In this document: positions 1-7,371 of the stretch, piece by piece | Numbering within the stretch: the stretch's first letter is position 1 | Layout: the number at the start of each line of letters is the position of its first letter | Source of the DNA: Halorussus limi | GTDB lineage: Archaea > Halobacteriota > Halobacteria > Halobacteriales > Haladaptataceae | DNA: 64,000 bases | Reading direction: 5' to 3' | NCBI RefSeq assembly: GCF_023238205.1 | Contig: NZ_CP096659.1 | Span: 2,621,626 to 2,685,625 of the forward strand | Translations under genes and position numbers: made by a program | The notes under the pieces: model-generated | Database searches by the model: none | Seen by the model: only the letters and a program-made list of their open reading frames with translations | What the model was told of the DNA's origin: nothing

Positions 1-911
1 GCGCGGTCGCCATCGCGATTCAGGAACTGTGCCAACGTGAGAAGGTCCAGTATCAGTGTTGTCTCACACACTCGAACGAGACTACGGGCAAGAACTGCGT
101 CCGGTACTCGTTCCGGGAGATGTTCAACGCCTATATGACCGCGCAGGCGCTGGTACCGCCAGTCACGAAGGAGTACGGCAACGATCAGCAGTTCTACCAA
201 CTGTACGCTGACTACACGTGGGGCAAGACCGTCGAGTCGTCGGTCCAGAAGTTCTTCAGCGAAGCCGGCTGGAGCCAGATCAACAGCGTGGCGACGCCAC
301 TAGGAACCAAGGACTTCTCGTCGTACCTCTCGCAGGTACCCCGACAGGAGACCGACGTACTGTTCCTCGACCACTACGGTCTCGACGGCGCGAACTCGCT
401 GAGTCAGGCCATCTCCATGGGTCTGGACAACGACATGGAAATCATCGTGCCGCTGTACAACCGTCCGATGGCGCAGGCCGCGGCCGGAGCCATCGAGGGC
501 GTCTTCGGCACCGTCGCTTGGGACTCCCAGATCGACAACAAGCCGTCGAACGACTTCACGCAGGCATTCCAAGACAAGTACGCGCGCATCCCGTCCGGAC
601 CGGCCCAACTGGCCTACGCTCAGACGCTTCAGTACGCGGCCGCGGTCGAGCGTGCGGGCACCTTCTATCCGCCGGAGGTCATCAAACAACTGGAAGGTTA
701 CGAGTACGACAACTTCGGAATGGGTCCGGAACTGATGCGCAAGTGCGACCATCAGGCCCTGCGCGCGGTGCCCGTCGTGAAGGGGCTACCCGAGGACCAA
801 CAACAGCAGGGTCAGTACTTCGAGATCGTTAACCTCACCCCCCGGGACCAGATCGGCTACGCCTGCGACGAGGGCCCGGCCGCCCGTTGCGACCTCGGAT
901 CGTACGAGTAG
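1..911 (+). CDS. ABC transporter substrate-binding protein, branched-chain amino acid type (5' truncated)
   Basis: C-terminal part of a periplasmic-binding-protein type I subunit (Leu/Ile/Val receptor family). It should capture the solute outside the cell for the permeases and ATPases that follow. The frame is open to the left edge, beginning at base 3, so the true start and any lipoprotein signal lie outside the window; the ATG at 120 is internal. The visible part has the usual alternating hydrophobic strands and, near the end, a GMGP followed by KCDHQA and PVV, which I recognise from haloarchaeal members. Several cysteines occur near the visible start, which is uncommon for this family. It lies 128 bp before livH-like permease 1 in the same direction, so it belongs to one transporter locus. 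The substrate (Leu/Ile/Val, amide or urea) cannot be told from sequence. Confidence 0.88.
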   Translation, partial: AVAIAIQELCQREKVQYQCCLTHSNETTGKNCVRYSFREMFNAYMTAQALVPPVTKEYGNDQQFYQLYADYTWGKTVESSVQKFFSEAGWSQINSVATPLGTKDFSSYLSQVPRQETDVLFLDHYGLDGANSLSQAISMGLDNDMEIIVPLYNRPMAQAAAGAIEGVFGTVAWDSQIDNKPSNDFTQAFQDKYARIPSGPAQLAYAQTLQYAAAVERAGTFYPPEVIKQLEGYEYDNFGMGPELMRKCDHQALRAVPVVKGLPEDQQQQGQYFEIVNLTPRDQIGYACDEGPAARCDLGSYE

Positions 912-931
912 AGAGCGAGGCGGGTAGCACG

Positions 932-943
932 CCCCTTCGGGGG
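932..943 (+). terminator. GC hairpin with TTCG loop after the binding-protein gene
   Basis: CCCC, then TTCG, then GGGG forms a 4-bp stem with a very stable tetraloop 20 bp after the binding-protein stop. It could partly terminate transcription or protect the mRNA 3' end. It lies before a separate TATA-like element, so the two halves of the operon may be expressed at different levels. Confidence 0.4.
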
Positions 944-960
944 TTCAAACGAGGGAACTA

Positions 961-969
961 ACCTTTATG
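961..969 (+). promoter_or_regulatory. Putative TATA box for livH-like gene
   Basis: The stretch ACCTTTATG is AT-rich in a GC-rich setting and lies about 75 bp before the chosen GTG start. It would give a leader of roughly 45-50 nt that carries a Shine-Dalgarno-like GGAGGAG at 1027-1034. Confidence 0.4.
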
Positions 970-1039
970 TTTGCGAGAGAATATCACACGAACATGGTGG
1001 GGAATCGAACTGCGACGGAATCGAACGGAGGAGGAGACC

Positions 1040-1975
1040 GTGAGCGTCCTCGCTGAGGTGGTGACGGTCCTGTTGAACGGACTGCAGCAGGGCGCGATAT
1101 ACGTACTGGTCGCCATCGGTCTCTCCATCATCCTCGGGACGCTGAAGTTCGTCAACTTCGCGCACGGCGCGCTCTACCTGATAGGGACGTACGCCGGTCT
1201 CCTGATAACGCTCGAGATAAACGTGACCGACGGGAAACTCGCCGACTGGGGGTACGCGACCATCGGTCTGGGATGGGGCTTTCTGGCCGCGCTGATCATC
1301 GTCCCGATTATCGTGTTCGGGGTCGGCCTGCTGATGGAGCGGTTCGTCGCGAGACCCTTCTACGACCGGCCCGACACCGACCAGATTCTGCTGACCTTCG
1401 GTCTCGCCATCGTGATCCAAGAGGTGTTCAAAATCCTGTTCGGCGGCCAGAGCTACAACTTCGCGCGCCCGGGGTGGGCCAGCGGACAGGTCGGACTCCC
1501 GATAATCGGGACGTTCCCCGAGTGGCGACTCTACATCATCGGCATCACGGCCGCCGTCGTGGTGCTGGTGTACGGACTCATCGAGTACACCGACTTCGGA
1601 CTGGTCGTGCGCGCGGGTACCCGAGACGCCGAGATGGTCGAACTGCTCGGCATCAAACTCTCGCGGCCCTACCTGATGGTGTTCGGCGTCGGCGCGGCGC
1701 TGGCGGGCGTGGCGGGCGTCGTCGGCGGCCCGCTGTACGCGGTCAACCCCAACATCGGGACCGAGGTGCTGGTCCCCTCGTTCCTCGTCGTGGTCATCGG
1801 CGGGGTCGGGTCCATCGCGGGCGCGGTCCTCGGGGGCATCCTCATCGGCGAGACGCTGGCCGTCTTGGTCGCCGTCGCGCCCCAGTGGTCGCAGGTCGGC
1901 ATCTACGTGCTGGCCGCAGTCGTCCTGCTCGCACGGCCGCAGGGACTGCTCGGATCCGAGGAGGTGGCGCCGTGA
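1040..1975 (+). CDS. livH: ABC transporter permease, LivH type
   Basis: First transmembrane subunit of a branched-chain amino acid type importer. The protein is 311 aa with about eight hydrophobic segments. It opens with the family-typical stretch LLNGLQQGAIYVLVAIGLS, followed by the NFAHGALY region. Other family features are the ELLGIKLSRPYL cytoplasmic loop that meets the ATPase and the GGVGSIAGAVLGG glycine-rich turn. I chose GTG 1040 because a GGAGGAG ribosome site lies just upstream and the product then starts like its relatives; an upstream TTG at 971 would add 23 unlike residues. The stop overlaps the next start by 4 nt (GTGA), which indicates translational coupling. Substrate is not determined. 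Confidence 0.92.
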   Translation: MSVLAEVVTVLLNGLQQGAIYVLVAIGLSIILGTLKFVNFAHGALYLIGTYAGLLITLEINVTDGKLADWGYATIGLGWGFLAALIIVPIIVFGVGLLMERFVARPFYDRPDTDQILLTFGLAIVIQEVFKILFGGQSYNFARPGWASGQVGLPIIGTFPEWRLYIIGITAAVVVLVYGLIEYTDFGLVVRAGTRDAEMVELLGIKLSRPYLMVFGVGAALAGVAGVVGGPLYAVNPNIGTEVLVPSFLVVVIGGVGSIAGAVLGGILIGETLAVLVAVAPQWSQVGIYVLAAVVLLARPQGLLGSEEVAP

Positions 1976-3156
1976 GCGACGAACCCACCGAGACCCCCGA
2001 GGCGACCGACGAGACCGGAAGCGCCGTCGAGCGAACCCAGCGCGAACTGCCGTCGTGGGAGCGCATCCGCCGGAGCGAACTGTTCGTGGTGGCGACGACC
2101 ACCGTCGCCGTCGCGGTGTTCCCGTGGCTGTTCGCCCGTGCGCCGGTCGTCAGCGGCGTCCTTCAGGGGTACCAGGATTTGGCCACGCTCATCCTCATCT
2201 GGGGCATCTTCGCCATGGGGTTCAACCTCCTGCTGGGCTACACCGGCCTGCTGTCGTTCGGCCACGCCGCCTTCTGGGGCGGCGCGGCCTACGCCGCGGG
2301 CGTGTTCAGCGCGCAGGTGTCGTCGAGTCCGATTCTCATCATCCTCGCGGGCACGTCGTTCGCGGCGCTGTCGGCGTGGATTCTGGGGTTCGTCTCGCTC
2401 CGGCGCGGCGGCATCTACTTCGCCATCCTGACGCTGGCGTTCGGCCAGATGGCCTACTACATGGCGCTGGCGCCGCTGTCGGGAATCACCGGCGGCGAGA
2501 ACGGCTTCACCGGGGTCGAACTCGGCAAACTGTTCGGCGTCTTCGACCTCCGGTACCCGGTGCCGGCGCTCGACTGGCTAGTCGGCACGTGGAAGTACGT
2601 GCTGGTCGGCGCCGTCGCGGTGCTGTGCGTCGCGGCCGCCAACCGCATCCTCCACTCGCCGTACGGGATGGTGTTCCGCGCGATTCGGGAGAACGACCAG
2701 CGCGCGGAGTTCGTCGGACTCAACGTCTGGCGCTACAAACTGATGGCGTTCATCATCTCGGGCACCTTCGCGGGCGTCGCGGGAAGCCTGTTCACCATCT
2801 ACAGCGCCTACGTCCCGGTGTCGTCGTTCTACTGGACGACCAGCGGCGAGGTGGTCATCATGGCGGTGCTGGGCGGCGTCGGGTCGCTGTTCGGACCCAT
2901 CCTCGGCGCGGGGGTCTACCTCTACGTCGAGAACATCGTCAGCGGCGTCCAGCAGTTGACCCTGCCGTTCACCGGGCCGGGCGAGTGGGTGACGCTCGTA
3001 CAGGAACCGGTCGTCGTCCTCGACGGGTTCGGTGCCTACTGGCACCTCATCTTGGGACTCGTCTTCGTCGCCGTCGTCGTCCTGTTCCCGCGGGGAATCT
3101 GGGGACTGTTGGAAGACGTGGGCAGCGCGGTCCGGCGACTCGGAGGTGGTCGGTGA
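1972..3156 (+). CDS. livM: ABC transporter permease, LivM type
   Basis: Second transmembrane subunit of the same importer, 394 aa. The first 35 residues are an acidic cytoplasmic tail (Glu/Thr/Asp rich), typical of haloarchaeal versions. Multiple hydrophobic helices follow, with the LivM hallmarks GFNLLLGYTGLLSFGHAA, the RAIRENDQRAEFVGLNVWRY coupling loop and GGVGSLFGPILGA. GTG 1972 overlaps the livH stop, and the stop overlaps the livG ATG by one base, so all subunits are probably translated as a unit. A much longer open frame extends upstream to 1273, but it runs over livH and is only GC-driven. Confidence 0.92.
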   Translation: MSDEPTETPEATDETGSAVERTQRELPSWERIRRSELFVVATTTVAVAVFPWLFARAPVVSGVLQGYQDLATLILIWGIFAMGFNLLLGYTGLLSFGHAAFWGGAAYAAGVFSAQVSSSPILIILAGTSFAALSAWILGFVSLRRGGIYFAILTLAFGQMAYYMALAPLSGITGGENGFTGVELGKLFGVFDLRYPVPALDWLVGTWKYVLVGAVAVLCVAAANRILHSPYGMVFRAIRENDQRAEFVGLNVWRYKLMAFIISGTFAGVAGSLFTIYSAYVPVSSFYWTTSGEVVIMAVLGGVGSLFGPILGAGVYLYVENIVSGVQQLTLPFTGPGEWVTLVQEPVVVLDGFGAYWHLILGLVFVAVVVLFPRGIWGLLEDVGSAVRRLGGGR

Positions 3157-3914
3157 TGGCGCTGTTAGAGACCGACGGTCTCACCAAGTCGTTCGGCGGT
3201 CTGGTGGCGGTCGACGACGTGAGCCTCGAAATCGAGGAGGGCGAGTCCATCTCGGTCATCGGCCCGAACGGCGCGGGCAAGTCCACGCTCATCAACCTCG
3301 TCACGCGCATGCTCGACGCCAGCGGAGGCGACATCTCGTTCAAGGGCGACTCGATTCTCCGCGACGAACCCCACGAGGTGGTCCAGAAGGGCGTGAGTCG
3401 GTCGTTCCAGACCGCTTCCATCTTCCCGGAGCTATCGGTCGAGGAGAACGCCCAAATCGCGGCGCTGGCCGCCGAACACGGCTCGTTCCGGTTCAACTTC
3501 CTCCGCCACCGGAACAACTACGGCGAGGTCGATAGGCTGGCCCGCCGGACCCTCGACGCGGTGGGACTGCTCGGTCAGCGCGAGCGTCCGGCCGAGGACC
3601 TGCCGTACGGCGACAAGCGCAGGTTGGAACTGGGCATCGCGCTGGCGAGCGAACCCGACCTCCTGCTGATGGACGAACCGACCGCCGGGATGTCGCCCGA
3701 GGAGACGGCCGCGACGGTCGAACTCATCGAAGAAGTCAAGGAGGAACTCGACCTGACCATCCTGCTAGTCGAACACGACATGGAGGTCGTGTTCAACGTC
3801 TCGGATCGCATCGTGGTGCTGAACCGCGGGAGCGTCATCGCGGAGGGAACGCCCGAAGAGGTCCAAGGCGACCCGGACGTGCAGGAGGCGTACCTCGGAG
3901 GTGTCGAGGCGTGA
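3156..3914 (+). CDS. livG: ABC transporter ATP-binding protein, LivG type
   Basis: Cytoplasmic ATPase, 252 aa, that powers the LivHM pore. Walker A is GPNGAGKS at residues 36-43. The signature region is the LivG-type LPYGDKRR in place of LSGG, Walker B is LLLMDEP, and the switch His is in LVEHDM. The C-terminal ANRGS-like region reads LNRGSVIAEGTPEEV, as in LivG. ATG 3156 shares a base with the livM stop, and the gene overlaps livF by 4 nt. An open frame extending upstream through livM was ignored because the reading at 3156 matches the family N-terminus (LLETDGLTKSFGGLVAV). Confidence 0.93.
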   Translation: MALLETDGLTKSFGGLVAVDDVSLEIEEGESISVIGPNGAGKSTLINLVTRMLDASGGDISFKGDSILRDEPHEVVQKGVSRSFQTASIFPELSVEENAQIAALAAEHGSFRFNFLRHRNNYGEVDRLARRTLDAVGLLGQRERPAEDLPYGDKRRLELGIALASEPDLLLMDEPTAGMSPEETAATVELIEEVKEELDLTILLVEHDMEVVFNVSDRIVVLNRGSVIAEGTPEEVQGDPDVQEAYLGGVEA

Positions 3915-4663
3915 GCCTGCTCGAACTGCGGGACGTGGACGCCTTCTACGGTGAGAGCCACATCCTCCGAGACGTGACGCTGAGCGTCGAGGAGGGCGAG
4001 GTCTGCTCGCTGCTCGGGCGCAACGGCGCGGGCAAGACCACGACGCTCCGGGCCGTCTCGGGGGCGCGCCCGCCGGCGGTCCGCGACGGCCGGGTTCGGT
4101 TCAAGGGCGAGGACATCACCGCGATGGACCCCGAGGACATCTCGGCGCGGGGCCTCTCGCTGGTGCCCGAAGAGCGGCGGGTCTTCCCGAACCTCACGGT
4201 CGCCGAGAACCTCCACCTCGCCGAGGTGTCGGAGAACCGCTCGAACACGGTCGGGCGGTCGCTCGGGAGTGTCCAAGTCGAACACGTCGGGATGACGACC
4301 GAGGAGGTGTACGACGAGTTCGAGCGACTCCGCGAGCGCAAGTCCCAGAAGGCCGGGACGCTCTCGGGGGGCGAACAGCAGATGCTCGCCATCGCGCGGG
4401 CACTCAAGCAGAACACCGACCTGCTGTTGCTCGACGAACCGTACGAGGGGCTAGCGCCCCAGATTATCGCCGACGTGGAGGACGCCATCCGGCGCATCAG
4501 CGAGTCGGGCACCACGATTCTGCTGGTCGAGCAGAACGCAATCGCGGCGATGGACATCGCCGACCGGTGTTACGTCATCGACCAAGGGAGCATCGTCTTC
4601 GAAGGAACTGCGGGAGCGCTACGCGAGGATGACGAAACGAGAGACCGATACCTCGGCGTCTGA
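3911..4663 (+). CDS. livF: ABC transporter ATP-binding protein, LivF type
   Basis: Second ATPase of the importer, 250 aa, pairing with LivG. Walker A is GRNGAGKTT near residue 36, the signature is LSGGEQQ, Walker B is LLLLDEP followed by YEGLAPQ, and the switch His is replaced by Gln in LVEQN, all usual for LivF. An insertion of about 20 residues with Ser/Asn/Thr lies between the helical subdomain and the signature (SLGSVQVEHVGM), seen in haloarchaeal versions. It starts at GTG 3911, overlapping livG by 4 nt, and its 3' end overlaps the thioredoxin-like gene by 35 nt. Confidence 0.93.
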   Translation: MSLLELRDVDAFYGESHILRDVTLSVEEGEVCSLLGRNGAGKTTTLRAVSGARPPAVRDGRVRFKGEDITAMDPEDISARGLSLVPEERRVFPNLTVAENLHLAEVSENRSNTVGRSLGSVQVEHVGMTTEEVYDEFERLRERKSQKAGTLSGGEQQMLAIARALKQNTDLLLLDEPYEGLAPQIIADVEDAIRRISESGTTILLVEQNAIAAMDIADRCYVIDQGSIVFEGTAGALREDDETRDRYLGV

Positions 4664-5471
4664 GGGCACGACGGACGGCGAATCGAGAGCGGAGACGAAC
4701 CGGCGAGACGCGCCACCGGCGACCGACTCGGCGGACGCCCTCTTCGACGTGCTGGTCGAGGAAGGCGTGCTGGCGGTCGGCGACGACGGCGGCGTCCGGA
4801 CGACCGACGAGTTCGACGACACGCACGCCATCTACCACGACTCCTACGTGGGCGTGGACGACAACGAGTTCCACGAGGCGGTGGCCGCGACCTTCGGCCT
4901 GTCGGACGCCGCCGAGCGAGACTCGTCGAGCGGTCGGCCGTCGGCCGACGCCGAGGCCGCGGCAGACCTCGTCGCCGAGCGAGGCATCTCGCGCGACGAG
5001 TTCGCGGTCTACCTCGCGGTCCGGTCGCACGTCGAGAGCGCGGAGCGCGACTCTGCGGAGTCGCGTTCCGCGGAGGGTGCGAGCGCCGACGGGGTGAACG
5101 CCGCCGACCTCGCCGCGATGGCGGGGATGGTCTGGGAGGTGGTGCCGGACTCGCCGGTGCCGGCCGAACTCCCGGACGTGACCGACGACCCCGAGTCGTT
5201 CCTCGCGGGGCGCGACCGCAGGGTAGTCGCCGTCTGGAAGCGCTTCTGCGACCCGTGCGAGGCGGTCAAGGCCGACCTGCCGACCGTCCTCGACGCGGTG
5301 CCCGACGGCGTCCGGGTCGCCGGCGCGGACGGGGAAGCGGCCGCCGAGTTCTGCCGGACGCACGGCGTCGAGTCCGCGCCGGGGTTCGTCCTCGCCGACG
5401 GCGACGACCGCCGAACCGTCTGCGAGAGCGACGCCGACGCGGTGGCCGAGCGGGTGGCGTCGTTCTTTTGA
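4629..5471 (+). CDS. Thioredoxin-like protein at the end of the Liv-type operon
   Basis: 280 aa, two parts. Residues 1-30 are a polar tail. Residues 35-155 hold an unrecognised acidic helical region (ALFDVLVEEGVLAVGDDGGV and a DEFAVYLAVRSH stretch) that may be a small DNA- or protein-binding fold. Residues 190-280 are thioredoxin-like: a beta strand RRVVAVWKRF, then the CDPC pair near 207-210 and a C-terminal strand FVLADGDDR. The usual cis-proline is probably the Pro in SAPGF. It overlaps livF by 35 nt, so it is co-transcribed with the importer. No signal peptide is visible, so a cytosolic redox role is likely. The link to transport is inference. The linker carries a strong DNA hairpin (5039-5072). 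Confidence 0.78.
   Translation: MTKRETDTSASEGTTDGESRAETNRRDAPPATDSADALFDVLVEEGVLAVGDDGGVRTTDEFDDTHAIYHDSYVGVDDNEFHEAVAATFGLSDAAERDSSSGRPSADAEAAADLVAERGISRDEFAVYLAVRSHVESAERDSAESRSAEGASADGVNAADLAAMAGMVWEVVPDSPVPAELPDVTDDPESFLAGRDRRVVAVWKRFCDPCEAVKADLPTVLDAVPDGVRVAGADGEAAAEFCRTHGVESAPGFVLADGDDRRTVCESDADAVAERVASFF
5039..5072 (+). repeat. 34-bp hairpin inside the thioredoxin-like gene
   Basis: Two 15-base arms (5039-5053 and 5058-5072) flank the loop TGCG. They pair fully apart from one G-U wobble. The element encodes the low-complexity linker ERDSAESRSAE between the two parts of the protein. Such a long, nearly perfect palindrome within coding sequence is unlikely to be a by-product of codon use. 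Confidence 0.7.
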
Positions 5472-5632
5472 GACGGATTTTCGACTTCGGAGACGTATTT
5501 ATGATTCTTTTAGCACGATAGAGTTGGTTTTTCGACGATAGTGGTCACGCTAGCTAGCGTCGTTCGTGCTGAAGTACCCGGACACGAACCGAACCCGAAC
5601 CCGTTTTCACGACGCGTCACGCACCCGAAGAC
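5472..5632. other. Intergenic region with T-tracts and a 14-bp palindrome
   Basis: Several T runs after the thioredoxin-like stop (5476-5480, 5511-5515, 5527-5532) look like archaeal termination signals. The perfect palindrome ACGCTAGCTAGCGT lies at 5547-5560, 73 bp before the methyltransferase start. No gene is seen here. Confidence 0.5.
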
Positions 5633-6286
5633 ATGGAAGACGCGGAGGCGGAACGCCGCGAGGTCCGCGCGACGTACGACTACATCGCCGACCACTTCGC
5701 GAAGACCCGCGAGTACGCGTGGCCCGAAGTCGAGTCGTTCGCGGCGGACGCCCCGGAGGCCGCTGTCGCCCTCGACCTCGGGTGCGGCAACGGTCGGCAC
5801 GCCGAACTCCTCGCCGAGCGCGCCGACCGAGTGGTCGCGGCGGACGCGAGTCGCGGTCTGCTCGAAACCGCCCGAGAGCGCGCCGCCGAGCGGGGTTTCG
5901 ACGCCGACCTCGTGCAGGCCGACGCGGCGCGACTTCCGCTCGGGGACGCGACGGTCGAACTGGCGGTCTACGTCGCCACGCTCCACCACCTGCCGAGTAG
6001 AGACGCCCGGGTCGGGAGTCTGGACGAACTCGCGCGGGTCCTCGCGCCCGAGGGCCGGGCGCTCGTCAGCGCGTGGAGTACCGCCCACGACCGGTTCGAC
6101 GAGAGCGAGGGATTCGACACGACTGTCGACTGGACGCTTCCCGGCGGCGAGACGGTCGAACGGTTCTACCACATCTACTCGCCCGCGGAGTTCCGCGACG
6201 ACGTGGCCGCCAGCGGCCTCGAACTCGCGGAGTTCGAGATTTCGAGCGGGAACTGCTACGGGGTCGTGCGCCCGGCCGGAGAGTGA
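5633..6286 (+). CDS. SAM-dependent methyltransferase, Trm9/ALKBH8-like
   Basis: 217 aa, class I Rossmann methyltransferase. SAM motif I is LDLGCGNGRHAE (near residue 45), the acidic end of strand 2 is VVAADAS, and motif IV is VYVATLHHL. Two features point to the Trm9/ALKBH8 family that methylates carboxymethyl-type groups on wobble uridine of tRNA. One is the start YDYIADHFAKTREYAWPEV; the other is the late ERFYHIYSPAEF, matching the FYHIY-like stretch of Trm9. A tRNA-Gly with a U-starting anticodon follows 150 bp downstream, which fits but does not prove the role. Generic methylation of another small molecule is the alternative. The start is ATG 5633, 27-30 bp after a weak TTTTCAC element. 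Confidence 0.78.
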   Translation: MEDAEAERREVRATYDYIADHFAKTREYAWPEVESFAADAPEAAVALDLGCGNGRHAELLAERADRVVAADASRGLLETARERAAERGFDADLVQADAARLPLGDATVELAVYVATLHHLPSRDARVGSLDELARVLAPEGRALVSAWSTAHDRFDESEGFDTTVDWTLPGGETVERFYHIYSPAEFRDDVAASGLELAEFEISSGNCYGVVRPAGE

Positions 6287-6394
6287 CGGTCGGTTCGAGT
6301 TTAGTCTCGCGTGTGCGCTCCCGCGCGAGGGACACCGAGAAATCGAACTCCGGCGGCCGACCCGCGGACGGACTGCCGACCGAAACAGTAAGGC

Positions 6395-6403
6395 CCTTAA
6401 TGC
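6395..6403 (+). promoter_or_regulatory. TATA-like element for tRNA-Gly
   Basis: CCCTTAATG lies about 32 bp before the mature 5' end of tRNA-Gly, a fitting position for an archaeal tRNA promoter. Confidence 0.45.
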
Positions 6404-6433
6404 CGGGCGGCGAACGAGGAAATGTAGCACGGA

Positions 6434-6504
6434 GCGCCGGTGGTCTAGTGGTATGACTATGGCCTTCCAAGCCATCGACCCGGGTTCAAGTCCCGGCCGG
6501 CGCA
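6434..6504 (+). tRNA. tRNA-Gly (anticodon TCC)
   Basis: Cloverleaf read by hand. The acceptor GCGCCGG (6434-6440) pairs with CCGGCGC (6497-6503) and the discriminator is A6504. The D arm is GTC/GAC with AGTGGTA in the loop. The anticodon stem ATGGC/GCCAT holds the loop CTTCCAA, giving anticodon TCC (reads GGA and related codons). The T arm is CCGGG-TTCAAGT-CCCGG. CCA is not encoded and no intron is present. A T run follows at 6507-6510. Confidence 0.97.
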
Positions 6505-6610
6505 TCCTTTTCGGTTATCGCTTCGTGTGGAGAGGAAACTCCGCGCGTCGGGTCTCGCCGCGACCCCGCCACAATTCTTAATCTCGCGTCTCTCGTGGCT
6601 CTATCCCGCG

Positions 6611-7159
6611 ATGCCCGACAATCCCGAGAAGCAGACGAGCGAGGAGGTAGACCAGACCCAACTGGACCTCGCCCAGCGCGCGGGCGACGCCTATCAGGAG
6701 GCGCTCGACTACATGGCCGAGGAAGTCGCCCACACCGGCGACAAGCAGGAGGCCGGAGAGTACGTCGTCGGGTTCGCACAGGAGGAGGCCGAGGGGATGT
6801 ACGTCCTGAAGGACGAGGGCCGATTCGAGTGGGTGGAACCCGACGACGAGAACTGCCACCTCGAAGTGGCGGCCTGCGACGCCGCCGACGGACGACTCGT
6901 GCCCGAGTGTACCGTCATCGCCACGCTGACCGGCGAGGACGGCGAACAGGTCGGACCGACGCGACTGCCTCTGCTCTGGCATCCCGGTCTCTACCACTAC
7001 GGGAAGAACCTCGAGGTGCCCGGCGACGGGACCTACACCATCGACCTGCGGGTCGAACCGCCGACGTTCAAGCGCCACGACGAGCGCAACGGCGACCGGT
7101 ACGGCGAATCGGTCGAAGTCACCTTCGACGGCGTGGACGTCGAGACCGGACAGGACTGA
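6611..7159 (+). CDS. P19/Tpd-like iron transport family protein, cytosolic form
   Basis: 182 aa. The C-terminal half resembles the P19-type Fe2+ transport (Tpd) family, an immunoglobulin-like fold that binds metal between dimer halves. Examples are PLLWHPGLYHYGKNLEVPGDG and the closing strand TYTIDLRVEPP. The His residues in WHPGLYHYG are the likely metal ligands. Unlike periplasmic P19 proteins there is no signal peptide: the N-terminus is polar and helical (QTQLDLAQRAGDAYQEALDYM). ATG 6611 was chosen over the upstream GTG/TTG frame because the upstream residues are tRNA-flanking sequence. No permease partner is nearby, so a metal-related role is a family inference only. Confidence 0.65.
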   Translation: MPDNPEKQTSEEVDQTQLDLAQRAGDAYQEALDYMAEEVAHTGDKQEAGEYVVGFAQEEAEGMYVLKDEGRFEWVEPDDENCHLEVAACDAADGRLVPECTVIATLTGEDGEQVGPTRLPLLWHPGLYHYGKNLEVPGDGTYTIDLRVEPPTFKRHDERNGDRYGESVEVTFDGVDVETGQD

Positions 7160-7371
7160 CGGGCGGAGACCGACGACGCGGTAGAACGGGGCCGACGCGA
7201 ACTGAACCGCCACTCGACGCGGCCGCTCGGACGTTGTGAGGGGTTAGCATATACAGCCGCATGGTTTTTGGCCGCGAGGCTATTAGTTGAAGCCGACTCC
7301 GACCTCGATTGACGCACGGTGACGCGCGACCGCTGTCAGTGCGGGGTCGAGCCAACTCCATCTGCCCAACG
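7160..7371. other. Intergenic region before the Bat-like regulator
   Basis: About 210 bp with no gene. An AT-rich CATATAC at 7249-7255 could be a TATA box that gives a leader of around 90 nt for the regulator. The stretch TTTTTGG at 7264-7270 is a second weak AT island. Confidence 0.4.

Noticed and set aside
971-1039. Upstream TTG start for the LivH-type permease
   Set aside because: The extra 23 residues are basic and do not match the family; GTG 1040 has a ribosome site.
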